A stretch of 64,000 nt of DNA from Flavobacteriaceae bacterium HL-DH10 (GTDB lineage Bacteria > Bacteroidota > Bacteroidia > Flavobacteriales > Flavobacteriaceae): assembly GCA_031826515.1 (NCBI GenBank), contig CP134536.1, positions 1,748,001-1,812,000 on the forward strand, given 5' to 3'. Positions within the stretch are counted from its first letter, which is position 1; each line of letters begins with the position of its first letter. Below are positions 36,052 to 44,559 of the stretch, in pieces. The notes under the pieces are model-generated. The model saw nothing but the letters and a program-made list of their open reading frames with translations. It was not told the origin of the DNA and did not search any database. A program made the position numbers and the translations under genes.

Positions 36052-37176
36052 ATGAAAATGAAAACACTAAAAAAATTAATTTTACCTCTATTATTTTTAA
36101 CATTTATATTTTCTTGTGATAATTCAAACTCTGGTGGCGAAAACAAATCAGCACCTTCAATATCTGTAAAGCTTGTTGATGCTCCAGGTGATTTTAAGGC
36201 GGTTAATGTTGAAATCGTTGATGTTATGATTAAAATGGATGATGACACCGAAGGCGATAATGGCTGGATGTCGCTAGAAGTTCAAAATGAAACTGTTAAT
36301 CTTTTAGATTTTACAGGTGGACTTAATAAAGTTCTTGTAGATCGTTTTCCAATACCTGAAGGTACTTTGAGCCAAATGCGTTTAGTATTAGGTGATGGAA
36401 ACACCATTGTTATAGAAAATGATTTAAATGAAGATAAGGAATATGACCTTAAAACACCGAGTGCACAACAATCGGGTTTAAAACTTAAAGTAAATGCAGC
36501 TATAGAAGCTGGCTATACCTATGATTTTATTTTAGATTTTGATGTTGAAAAATCAATTGTAAATGCAGGAAACTCTAGTAATATCATTTTAAAACCAGTG
36601 CTTTATGTGAGTACTGAAGCAAGTTCAGGAATAATTGAAGGGATAGTTGAGCCAAGTGACGTCGCTTCAATAGTAACGGTATTAGTAGATGATATGGGAA
36701 CTGAAGAAACTGATGATGATTTTATTATTTCAGCAAATACAGATGAAAGCGGAGCATTTGCCTTATGGGGTGTTCCAGAAGGAACATATGATGTTATTGC
36801 TATGCCATTAGATGAAGAATCTGATTATACTGAAGGTTCTGCTTTAGCAGTTTCTGTTATTAATGGTCAAACTACAATTATAGGAGATCCAATTCAATTG
36901 GATTTTAAACCAGGTTCAATTAGTGGTGATGTAACAAATGATATTGTTGTAACGGTTACAGTTAAAGATAGTGTTACTGAAGAAGTTGTTGCAACAATAG
37001 ATTCAAATGCTAATGGTGAATTTCTTTTTGAAGAGATTCCTGTAGGGGTTTATACAGTAACAATAAGTGCTACAGATTATGTGTCGCAAATTTACTCAAA
37101 AGACAGCTCTACTGACGTTTTAGTTACTGCAAACACAGAAACAGTTTTAGATGTAATAACATTAGAGGCTATTTAA
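36052..37176 (+). CDS. DUF4382 lipoprotein with carboxypeptidase-regulatory-like repeats
   Basis: A 374-residue lipoprotein (lipobox IFSC) with an N-terminal DUF4382 domain (about residues 33-185: ISVKLVDAPGDFKAVNVEI, then MRLVLGDGN). Two carboxypeptidase-regulatory-like beta-sandwich units follow, the second about residues 290-372 (GSISGDVTND, then EIPVGVYTVTISA). It is very acidic. The function is unknown; the architecture suggests a surface-exposed or periplasmic structural or binding protein. It has its own strong terminator. The start could equally be the second Met, two codons on. Confidence 0.85.
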   Translation: MKMKTLKKLILPLLFLTFIFSCDNSNSGGENKSAPSISVKLVDAPGDFKAVNVEIVDVMIKMDDDTEGDNGWMSLEVQNETVNLLDFTGGLNKVLVDRFPIPEGTLSQMRLVLGDGNTIVIENDLNEDKEYDLKTPSAQQSGLKLKVNAAIEAGYTYDFILDFDVEKSIVNAGNSSNIILKPVLYVSTEASSGIIEGIVEPSDVASIVTVLVDDMGTEETDDDFIISANTDESGAFALWGVPEGTYDVIAMPLDEESDYTEGSALAVSVINGQTTIIGDPIQLDFKPGSISGDVTNDIVVTVTVKDSVTEEVVATIDSNANGEFLFEEIPVGVYTVTISATDYVSQIYSKDSSTDVLVTANTETVLDVITLEAI

Positions 37177-37193
37177 AAAAAAATCTAGATATT

Positions 37194-37231
37194 AAAAAAA
37201 GAGCATCACTTTAAGTGATGCTCTTTTTTTT
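37194..37231. terminator. Strong terminator after the DUF4382 gene
   Basis: GAGCATCACTT and AAGTGATGCTC (37201-37223) form an 11-base perfect stem with a one-base centre, flanked by A and T runs on both sides. Confidence 0.9.
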
Positions 37232-37303
37232 ACCAATAATTGGCAATACTTGAAAAATATTTTAACCAATTGTTAACAGGCTTTAACGAAAAATTTTAAC
37301 AAT

Positions 37304-37334
37304 TTGCATGGCTCAAATAAGGGCAGTATATTCG
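37304..37334 (+). promoter_or_regulatory. Promoter of the bat operon
   Basis: TTG (37304-37306) is separated by 20 bases from TATATTCG (37327-37334), matching the TTG-N17-23-TAnnTTTG promoter of Bacteroidota with one change in the -7 box. It lies 20 bases before the MoxR start. Confidence 0.6.
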
Positions 37335-37353
37335 AGCTTTTAAAAAATTAAAA

Positions 37354-38358
37354 ATGATGGAAGAAACCAGTACAATTGATATTAAGACAATTAACGAGAA
37401 AATTGAAAAGGAAAGTGCTTTTGTTGATTTACTAATGCTAGAGATGAACAAAGTCATCGTAGGACAAAAACACATGGTAGAACGTTTGCTAATTGGTTTA
37501 TTAGGACAAGGACATATTCTATTAGAAGGTGTTCCTGGTTTAGCAAAAACCCTTGCCATTAATACTTTGGCACAAGCTGTAGATGGGAGCTTTAGCAGAA
37601 TACAATTTACACCAGATTTATTACCAGCAGATGTTACAGGGACTTTAATCTATAACATGAAGCTTAATGATTTCTCTATAAAAAAAGGACCTATTTTCGC
37701 TAACTTTGTTTTGGCTGATGAGATTAACAGAGCACCAGCAAAAGTGCAATCGGCTTTATTAGAAGCTATGCAAGAAAAACAAGTAACTATTGGTGATGAA
37801 ACTTTTAAGTTAGATAAGCCATTTTTAGTTATGGCTACGCAAAACCCTGTAGAACAAGAAGGAACCTATCCGTTACCAGAAGCACAGGTAGACCGTTTTA
37901 TGCTTAAAACGGTTATTGATTATCCGAAAATTGCCGAAGAGCAATTAATAATGAGAGCTAATTTAAAAGGCGCTTGGGATAAAGTAAATCCAGTAGTTTC
38001 GGTAGAACAAATTTTGAAAGCTCAAGAGGCTGTTCGCGAAGTGTATATGGATGAGAAAATTGAAAAATATATTCTTGATATTATTTTCGCAACGCGCTAT
38101 CCTGAAAAATATAAACTAGCCGATTTAAAACCACTAATTTCTTTTGGAGCATCACCTCGTGGAAGTATCAATATGGCTACTGCAGCAAAATGTTACGCTT
38201 TTATTAAGCGTCGTGGTTATGTTATTCCAGAAGATGTTCGTGCCGTAGTTTATGATGTATTAAGACATAGAATAGGCATTACTTACGAAGCAGAAGCCGA
38301 AAATGTAACATCGGTAGATATCATCAATAAAATAGTAAACGAAATAGAGGTACCATAA
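37354..38358 (+). CDS. MoxR-family AAA+ ATPase
   Basis: Chaperone-like AAA+ ATPase at the head of the bat locus, 334 residues, cytoplasmic. Walker A is EGVPGLAKT, Walker B is LADEINRAP and sensor I is MATQNPVEQEGTYPLPEAQ. MoxR proteins act with VWA-domain partners encoded next to them, here DUF58 and two BatA/B-type proteins, to mature or assemble protein complexes. A second Met one codon in is an alternative start. Confidence 0.95.
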   Translation: MMEETSTIDIKTINEKIEKESAFVDLLMLEMNKVIVGQKHMVERLLIGLLGQGHILLEGVPGLAKTLAINTLAQAVDGSFSRIQFTPDLLPADVTGTLIYNMKLNDFSIKKGPIFANFVLADEINRAPAKVQSALLEAMQEKQVTIGDETFKLDKPFLVMATQNPVEQEGTYPLPEAQVDRFMLKTVIDYPKIAEEQLIMRANLKGAWDKVNPVVSVEQILKAQEAVREVYMDEKIEKYILDIIFATRYPEKYKLADLKPLISFGASPRGSINMATAAKCYAFIKRRGYVIPEDVRAVVYDVLRHRIGITYEAEAENVTSVDIINKIVNEIEVP

Positions 38359-38481
38359 AGAGTTGGCAGTATTTCAGTTATCAGTCTTCAGTACTTACTC
38401 TCATGTAAATAATACTGAACACTTATACTGAATACTATTTTGTGACTGCTTACTGCATACTGAACACTGCATACTGAAAAC
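38359..38481. repeat. Degenerate TACTGAA-type repeats between moxR and the DUF58 gene
   Basis: The 123-base gap contains many variants of ACTGAAC, ATACTGAA and the reverse CAGTCTTCAGTA. The left part carries TTCAG-type units and the right part carries CTGAA-type units, giving a loose inverted arrangement. Related TCTTCAG units recur at 39414-39441 on the other side of the DUF58 gene. No gene or promoter is evident here. Confidence 0.55.
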
Positions 38482-39348
38482 ATGGATACTAAAGAATTAC
38501 TAAAAAAAGTACGTAAAATTGAGATTAAGACACGTCGGTTGTCTGATCATATTTTTGGAGGTGAATATCATTCAACCTTTAAAGGGCGTGGAATGACTTT
38601 TAGTGAAGTGCGTCAATATCAGTTTGGTGATGATGTTCGTAATATAGATTGGAATGTTACCGCACGATACAGCGAACCATTTGTAAAAGTTTTTGAAGAA
38701 GAACGCGAACTTACCATGATGCTTATGGTAGATGTTTCGGGTTCAGAATTATTTGGAACAAATGAGCAATTTAAAAATGAAGTTGTTACCGAAATAGCAG
38801 CTACCTTAGCGTTTTCTGCAACACAAAATAATGACAAAATAGGACTTATTTTATTTTCTGATAAAGTAGAATTATATATTCCTCCTAAAAAAGGGCGTTC
38901 TCATGTGCTTCGTATTATTCGTGAGCTTATAGAATTTAAACCGGAAAGTAAACACACAAATTTAGCAGAAGCATTAAAGTTTATGCAAAATGTGATGAAG
39001 AAAAAAGCCATTGTTTTTGTACTGTCTGATTTTATAGCAGATGATTATCATCAAACTATGAAAATAGTATCCAGAAAACATGATGTTACTGGTATTAGAG
39101 TTTATGATAAGCGTGAAGAAGAGATACCTAACTTAGGCATGGTACAGATGGAAGATGAAGAAACTGGCGAGTTGATGTTGGTTAATACAGCTTCAAAAAA
39201 AGTACGGCTAAATTACGGGAAGTTTTATAATGAAAAGGTTCATTATTACAAAGAAAGTTTTACAAAGTCTGGTGCAGGTGCTATAGATTGCCGTGTAGAT
39301 GAAAGCTATGTAAAAAAGCTGTTAGGATATTTTAAAAGAAGAGGATAA
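38482..39348 (+). CDS. DUF58-domain protein of the bat locus
   Basis: A 288-residue cytoplasmic protein of the DUF58 family with a degenerate VWA fold. The N-terminal GRGMTFSEVRQYQFGDDVRNIDWNV-type block (seen at residues 33-57) is diagnostic, and the VWA metal site reads MVDVSGSELFG. It always accompanies MoxR in this type of cluster and is thought to be its substrate adaptor. The gap upstream holds degenerate repeats, without a terminator. Confidence 0.93.
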   Translation: MDTKELLKKVRKIEIKTRRLSDHIFGGEYHSTFKGRGMTFSEVRQYQFGDDVRNIDWNVTARYSEPFVKVFEEERELTMMLMVDVSGSELFGTNEQFKNEVVTEIAATLAFSATQNNDKIGLILFSDKVELYIPPKKGRSHVLRIIRELIEFKPESKHTNLAEALKFMQNVMKKKAIVFVLSDFIADDYHQTMKIVSRKHDVTGIRVYDKREEEIPNLGMVQMEDEETGELMLVNTASKKVRLNYGKFYNEKVHYYKESFTKSGAGAIDCRVDESYVKKLLGYFKRRG

Positions 39349-39407
39349 TTTAAGTTAAAAGTTAGAAAGTGAAAATATTAAAGTTTAAAAATAATGTTAC
39401 TATTGAA

Positions 39408-41042
39408 ATGAAGTCTTCAGTCTTCAGTCTTCAGTCTTCAGTCTGGTTTACTTTTGTTTTTTGCCTAATTACTCTAAGTTCATTTTCACAAGTTACCTCT
39501 GCAATAGATTCTACATCCATTAAAATTGGTGAACGAATAACCTATCATATTCAAGTAGAAACAGATACTACAAGTTTGGTGGTGTTTCCTGAAGGCCAAT
39601 CATTTTCACCTTTAGAAATGATAGAATCTTATAAGGTTGATACTTTAAAAAAAGGGGATAAATTTAATCTTATAAAAAAGTACGGATTAACACAATTTGA
39701 TTCGGGAGCATACACCATACCGAGACAAAAAATTATTATTGGCGATAAAACATTTTTTACCGATTCGTTAAAAGTTGAGGTTAATAATGTGGTAATAGAC
39801 ACTACAAAACAAGGGCTTTTCGATATAAAACCTATTATAGAAGTAAAGAAACCGTCTAGTAATTGGTGGAAATATGTATTACTAACACTTTTAATAATAG
39901 GTGTTGTTGTATTTTTAATCTACTGGTTTATTTGGCGAAAAAAACCATTGACAGAAGAAGAACAAATTGCATTACTTCCACCTTACGATAGAGCTAAATT
40001 AGCTTTAAAAAAATTAGACGAAAGCCATTATTTACAAAGTGAAGACATCAAAGAATATTATTCCGAGCTTACATTCATTATTAGAAAATATCTTGACGAG
40101 AAAGTTTACGATCGTGCTTTAGAAAGTACAACAGATGAATTAATAAGCAGACTTAATTTGTTAAAGGATGGTAATCAAGTCGATTTAAGTAAAGAAGACA
40201 TTAAAAATCTAGAAAACATCTTAAAACGTGCCGATTTAGTAAAATTCGCAAAGTCGGCAGTCGATGTAGAACTTGCTAAATTAGATAGAAACACTATTGA
40301 TGTTGAAATAGATCATGTAAAAGAAGCTTTGCCAGAACCAACTGAAGAAGAAAAACTTTTAGATGAAAAATACAGAGAAGAGTTAGAACGTAAAAAGAAA
40401 CGTAAAAAAATCATAATTACAGTTGTAATAGGCGTGTTCCTTTTAATAGCAACTTTTGTTGGATTTGGTTTAAAATACGGTTTTCAATATGTAAAAGATA
40501 CTATTATTGGGCATGATAGTATAGAACTTTTACAAGGCGATTGGGTAAATAGCAAGTATGGAGTGCCACCTGTTACAATAAGTACACCTAAGGTTTTAAA
40601 GCGCGTGGAATTACCAATTCCAGATGAAGCTAAAGCTAATGTAAATATGACTTCCTTTGCTTATGGTTCTTTAATAGAATCATTTAGTATCATGGTTAAC
40701 ACAACAACATATAAAAATTTAGGTGAAAACAAAATAGATATAGAACAGGTTTCAGAAGGCACTATAAAGGGCATGGAGCAACAAGGCGCTCAAGATATTG
40801 TTGTTTTAAGAGAAAAGTTTGTTACACCTAATGGTGCTGAGGGTTTAAAAACCTATGGAACACTTAAAACCAAAAACCCTATAACTCAAAAAATACAAGA
40901 TGGTAATTACATCTTATTACAATTTGTTTCAGAAAACGTATTACAGCAAATTGTTCTTACATATTCTAAAGATGATGTTTACGCAGACCAAATAGTAGAA
41001 CGTATTGTAAACTCAGTTGAACTTAAAAAAGCAGAAGATTAA
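39408..41042 (+). CDS. Bat-locus membrane protein with N-terminal export signal
   Basis: A 544-residue inner-membrane protein in the position usual for the extra Bat component of Flavobacteriaceae. It starts with a signal sequence ending FSSFSQ-like (LSSFSQ), then a periplasmic domain of about 120 residues, a membrane helix (about 150-172), a cytoplasmic stretch rich in Lys and Glu, a second helix (about 330-355) and a C-terminal domain. The ATG at 39408 is preferred over a GTG at 39369 because it gives a normal signal peptide. Directly after it are four perfect copies of a 7-base repeat, which make the signal sequence unusual. The next gene begins at the last base of its stop codon. Confidence 0.8.
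   Translation: MKSSVFSLQSSVWFTFVFCLITLSSFSQVTSAIDSTSIKIGERITYHIQVETDTTSLVVFPEGQSFSPLEMIESYKVDTLKKGDKFNLIKKYGLTQFDSGAYTIPRQKIIIGDKTFFTDSLKVEVNNVVIDTTKQGLFDIKPIIEVKKPSSNWWKYVLLTLLIIGVVVFLIYWFIWRKKPLTEEEQIALLPPYDRAKLALKKLDESHYLQSEDIKEYYSELTFIIRKYLDEKVYDRALESTTDELISRLNLLKDGNQVDLSKEDIKNLENILKRADLVKFAKSAVDVELAKLDRNTIDVEIDHVKEALPEPTEEEKLLDEKYREELERKKKRKKIIITVVIGVFLLIATFVGFGLKYGFQYVKDTIIGHDSIELLQGDWVNSKYGVPPVTISTPKVLKRVELPIPDEAKANVNMTSFAYGSLIESFSIMVNTTTYKNLGENKIDIEQVSEGTIKGMEQQGAQDIVVLREKFVTPNGAEGLKTYGTLKTKNPITQKIQDGNYILLQFVSENVLQQIVLTYSKDDVYADQIVERIVNSVELKKAED
39414..39441 (+). repeat. Four tandem copies of the 7-mer TCTTCAG inside a coding start
   Basis: Four exact, contiguous copies begin six bases after the start codon of the bat-locus membrane protein gene. 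The 7-base unit is not a multiple of three, so a change of one copy would shift the reading frame. Together they encode the Ser/Val/Phe/Leu/Gln part of the signal peptide. Confidence 0.9.
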
Positions 41043-42046
41043 TGTTTGAGGGTATAGAATTTTTAAATAAACAATGGTTCTGGTTGTTGCTTACGCTACC
41101 ACTAGTTATACTTTGGTATATTTTTAAAAACAAAAAGCAGACAGCAGAACTTAAAATATCTAGTTTAAAAGGTTTTAAAGTCACCAATTCATGGCTGCCA
41201 AAAGTTAAGCACCTATTGTTTGTATTTAGATTAATTGCTTTAGCATTATTAATTACAGCGTTGGCAAGACCACAAACAGTAGATGTTTCAACAAAAACTA
41301 AAACGACACGAGGGATTGATATTGTTATGGCAATAGATGTATCTGCTAGTATGTTAGCAAAAGATTTATTACCTAATAGGTTAGAAGCCCTTAAAAAAGT
41401 AGCAGCAGAATTTATAAAAGGTAGACCAAACGATAGAATTGGTTTGGTAGAATACGCTGGTGAAAGCTATACAAAAACACCTATTACAAGTGATAAAGCC
41501 ATTGTATTACGGTCTTTAAAAAGTATTAAATACAATACTATTATTGAAGGAGGAACAGCAATAGGTATGGGATTAGCAACCTCGGTTAACAGATTGAAAG
41601 ATAGCAAGGCAACGAGTAAAGTTATTATTTTATTAACAGATGGAGTTAATAATTCTGGGTTTATAGATCCTAAAATAGCCAGTGAATTAGCTGTTGAATA
41701 TGGCATAAAAACATATACTATTGGTTTAGGAACTAACGGTATGGCATTATCGCCTATTGGTATTTTACCTAACGGACAATTTCAATATGGACGTGCTCAA
41801 GTAGAGATTGATGAAGAACTACTTAAAGAAATAGCTACCGTTACTGGTGGTAAATATTTTCGAGCTACTAATAATAAAAAGTTAGAAGAAATTTATGATG
41901 AAATTAATAAGTTAGAAAAAACTGAAATTGAAGAATTTAAGTTTTATAATTACGAAGAAAAATATCGGTCACTAGTACTTTTAGCGGGATTATTATTGCT
42001 TTTAGAGCTGCTAGCGCGTTTTACAATTTTCAGAAGTTTCATCTAA
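41042..42046 (+). CDS. batA: VWA-domain membrane protein BatA
   Basis: A 334-residue inner-membrane protein with N-terminal hydrophobic segments (about 12-30 and 57-75), a central von Willebrand A domain and a C-terminal helix (about 308-328). The metal-ion adhesion site is intact: MAIDVSASML (DxSxS), then a Thr in GGTAIGMGL and Asp in LLTDGVNNSG. In aerotolerance clusters, BatA and BatB form a complex with the TPR proteins. It overlaps the upstream gene by one base. Confidence 0.92.
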   Translation: MFEGIEFLNKQWFWLLLTLPLVILWYIFKNKKQTAELKISSLKGFKVTNSWLPKVKHLLFVFRLIALALLITALARPQTVDVSTKTKTTRGIDIVMAIDVSASMLAKDLLPNRLEALKKVAAEFIKGRPNDRIGLVEYAGESYTKTPITSDKAIVLRSLKSIKYNTIIEGGTAIGMGLATSVNRLKDSKATSKVIILLTDGVNNSGFIDPKIASELAVEYGIKTYTIGLGTNGMALSPIGILPNGQFQYGRAQVEIDEELLKEIATVTGGKYFRATNNKKLEEIYDEINKLEKTEIEEFKFYNYEEKYRSLVLLAGLLLLLELLARFTIFRSFI

Positions 42047-42073
42047 AAACTGTTTTTAAAGAATTAATAGTTA

Positions 42074-43111
42074 ATGTATCAATTAGAAGAAAAAATATGG
42101 TTTTGGTTATTAGGCGTTATTCCTGTAATATGGCTACTGTTTTTAGTGCTTCAATTTTGGAAATATAAAGCACAGAACAAGTTTGCAGACAAAAAGTTAC
42201 TTAAAAGACTAAGCCCTAATGCATCATTATTTAAATCGGTTTTAAAAATTATTGTGTTAAGTTTAGCTTTTGCATGTTTAGCGATTGCTTTAGTAAACCC
42301 GAAAATTGGAACCAAGTTAGAAACAGTAAAGCGAGAAGGGGTTGATATTGTTTTTGCAATAGATGTTTCTAAAAGTATGCTGGCTGAAGATATTGCTCCA
42401 AACCGATTGGAAAAATCAAAACAATTGGTAACTCAAATTATTAATAATTTGGCAAGCGATCGGGTTGGTATTATTGCTTACGCAGGAAAGGCATTTCCGC
42501 AACTACCAATAACAACAGATTATGCATCGGCAAAAATGTTTTTGCAAAGCATGAATACCGATATGTTATCATCTCAAGGAACAGCTATAAATGAAGCTAT
42601 AGAATTGGCTAAAACGTATTTTGATGATGAGCAACAAACCAATAGAGTCCTTATTATAATTTCTGATGGAGAAGATCACAGTGAACAAGCTGCGTCGGTA
42701 GCCGAAGAAGCTAGTGATGAAGGCATCAGGATTTTTACTATTGGTGTTGGTGATGCAAAAGGAGGTCCTATCCCGGAAAAAAGGAATGGGATTGTTTTAA
42801 ATTATAAAAAGGATAGTCAAGGTGAAACAGTGATTACGCGTTTAAATGAAGAAACGCTTAAAAATATAGCTGACGCAGCTAATGGTGCTTATATTAATGG
42901 AAAAAATACAAATGATGTTGTTGAAAATATTCGTGAGATTTTAAATGGCATGGATAAAACAGAATTTGAAGCTAAACAATTTGCCGATTTTAAAGACCAG
43001 TTTCAATGGTTTTTAGGCTTTGGTGTTTTCTTCTTGTTATTAGATGTTTTCCTATTAGAACGTAAAACCGCTTGGTTAAAGAAGTTGAATTTATTTAATG
43101 AGAATTTATAA
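42074..43111 (+). CDS. batB: VWA-domain membrane protein BatB
   Basis: Paralogue of the preceding gene, 345 residues, with two N-terminal membrane segments (about 10-27 and 58-76), a VWA domain and a C-terminal membrane helix (about 308-328). The metal site reads FAIDVSKSML, then GTAINEAI and IISDGEDHSE. It lies 27 bases after batA in the same operon. Confidence 0.92.
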   Translation: MYQLEEKIWFWLLGVIPVIWLLFLVLQFWKYKAQNKFADKKLLKRLSPNASLFKSVLKIIVLSLAFACLAIALVNPKIGTKLETVKREGVDIVFAIDVSKSMLAEDIAPNRLEKSKQLVTQIINNLASDRVGIIAYAGKAFPQLPITTDYASAKMFLQSMNTDMLSSQGTAINEAIELAKTYFDDEQQTNRVLIIISDGEDHSEQAASVAEEASDEGIRIFTIGVGDAKGGPIPEKRNGIVLNYKKDSQGETVITRLNEETLKNIADAANGAYINGKNTNDVVENIREILNGMDKTEFEAKQFADFKDQFQWFLGFGVFFLLLDVFLLERKTAWLKKLNLFNENL

Positions 43112-43256
43112 GTTTTTTAACGAAGAAAAGAGACGAGGTTTTATATATTAGAATTTAGAATAAAATAAAACATCCATCACTAAAAACTTAGTCACACAAA
43201 AGAAATCATTGTTTGGATGTTACATATGACCGATGAAAAAGAATGATTATAAACAG

Positions 43257-44112
43257 ATGAAACAAATAACAACATATATATTACTACTAATAACAACAGT
43301 ATCTTTTGCTCAAGAAAAAGATAAAGAACAATTATTGGCATTAAAAAAGGCGAATAATTATGTGTATGAAGGTAATAGTTTAATACAAGAAGATGATTTT
43401 GTTTCTGCAGAAATGGCATATAGAAAAGCCATTTCAGAACAACCTTCAACCGTTGCAGGTATTTATAATTTAGGAAGTTCGTATATAAAGAAAGGAAACT
43501 TTGATGAGGCTTTATACAGACTTCAAGAAGCAGCTGAATCAGCAACGTCTAAAGCAGAAAAGCATAAAGCATTTCATAATATAGGTAATGTTTTAATGCA
43601 GAATAAAAAATGTAAGGAAGCCGTTGAAGCATTTAAAAGTGCATTGAGAAATGACCCTGCCGATGATGAAACACGATATAATTTAGGTTTAGCAAAGGTG
43701 TGTGCAGAACAGCAGAAGCAAGATCAAAAAGACGAGAATAAAGACGACGAAAACAAGGATAATAAGGACGAGAATAAAGATAATAAAGACCAAAAGGAAA
43801 ACGACGATAAAAAAGATAAAGACGGCGATAACAAAGACGAAGACAAGAAAGACGAAGGCGATCAAGATAAAAAAGAAGGTGAAGACGAAAAGGATGATGA
43901 AGGAAAGCCTAAAGATGAAAAAGAGGATAAAGGAAAAGGTGATGAAGAAAAAGAAAGACCAACAACAACCTAAGCCACAACCGGGACAAATGTCTCCTCA
44001 GCAAATGAAAAATTTGTTAGAAGCTATGAATAATCAAGAACAAAAAGTTCAAGAGAAAATGAATGCTGAAAAGATGAAAGGGGTTAAAATACAAACTGAT
44101 AAAGATTGGTAG
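43257..44112 (+). pseudogene. batC: TPR protein BatC, interrupted by a single-base frameshift
   Basis: Exported tetratricopeptide protein, starting MKQITTYILLL with a signal peptide. TPR repeats occupy about residues 25-150 of the first frame, followed by a long Lys/Asp/Glu-rich tail. That frame stops at 43971-43973. The next frame carries the expected BatC end, QQQPKPQPGQMSPQQMKNLL to the terminal TDKDW, up to 44112. The shift happens at or near an A5 run (43948-43952): removing one A joins the frames as EEKKDQQQPKPQ. Either this is a real inactivating or truncating mutation, a sequencing error, or an expressed frameshift. The opening frame alone would end in ERPTTT. Confidence 0.85.
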
Positions 44113-44124
44113 TAAATTGATCTA

Positions 44125-44141
44125 TGATTAACGATTAATCA
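44125..44141. repeat. Palindrome at the left edge of the four-helix-bundle cassette
   Basis: TGATTAACGATTAATCA, a perfect 7-3-7 palindrome. Its ATTAACGATT part (44127-44136) recurs as the exact reverse complement AATCGTTAAT at 44532-44541, across the four-helix-bundle stop codon. Confidence 0.75.
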
Positions 44142-44162
44142 GATTTTTGAAATAAGAATATC

Positions 44163-44540
44163 ATGAAAGCTAATAATTTAGAAGATAGAGTTATTGATTT
44201 TGCAGTTTTCGTAATAGATTTGATTGAAGATGTAAAAAAGAATTATGCTGGCAATTATTATGGAAATCAATTAATAAGGTCTTCTGGTTCTCCTGCCTTA
44301 AATTATGGAGAGGCTAGAAGTGCTGAATCTCATAAGGATTTTGTTCATAAAATGGGAATTTGTTTAAAAGAATTAAGGGAGAGCTATAATTGTTTAAAAA
44401 TTATTAAAAAAGGGAATTTGTACACTGGAAATCAACAAAAAATAGATATGGTTTTAGATGAGAATAATCAACTAATTTCAATTTTTGTTACTAGTATAAA
44501 AACATCGAAGAGCAATAATTCTAATATCAAAAATCGTTAA
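44163..44540 (+). CDS. Four-helix-bundle protein (S23/23S rRNA IVS-type)
   Basis: A 125-residue, mostly helical protein of the family first seen in intervening sequences of 23S rRNA genes. Typical segments are NQLIRSSGSPALNYGEARSA and KMGICLKELRESYNCLKII. Here it lies between batC and batD with no rRNA nearby. Inverted repeats (44127-44136 and 44532-44541) flank it, the right one spanning its stop codon, which suggests insertion as a small cassette. The biochemical function of the family is not established. Confidence 0.88.
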   Translation: MKANNLEDRVIDFAVFVIDLIEDVKKNYAGNYYGNQLIRSSGSPALNYGEARSAESHKDFVHKMGICLKELRESYNCLKIIKKGNLYTGNQQKIDMVLDENNQLISIFVTSIKTSKSNNSNIKNR

Positions 44541-44541
44541 T
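44532..44541. repeat. Inverted-repeat partner at the right edge of the four-helix-bundle cassette
   Basis: AATCGTTAAT, the exact reverse complement of ATTAACGATT at 44127-44136. A further CGTTAATT direct repeat follows within about ten bases (to 44556). Confidence 0.65.
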
Positions 44542-44559
44542 TGTTGTTCGTTAATTATT

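Noticed and set aside
39414-39441. CRISPR-like array from the 7-base repeats
   Set aside because: Units are seven bases long and contiguous, without spacers, and no cas genes are present.
43165-43223. AACATCCA/TGGATGTT inverted repeat before batC as a terminator
   Set aside because: The loop is over 40 bases and there is no T run; it lies inside an operon and is probably chance pairing.
43702-43941. Lys/Arg/Thr/Ile-rich open frame overlapping the BatC acidic tail
   Set aside because: It is the shifted reading of a GA-rich low-complexity tract. Only its part after about 43942 matches a conserved protein end, which belongs to batC.
43942-43960. Programmed -1 ribosomal frameshift in batC
   Set aside because: The A-rich motif looks slippery, but joining the frames needs +1, so the classical -1 mechanism does not fit.
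44163-44540. 23S rRNA intervening sequence
   Set aside because: The protein family fits, but there is no rRNA sequence on either side.
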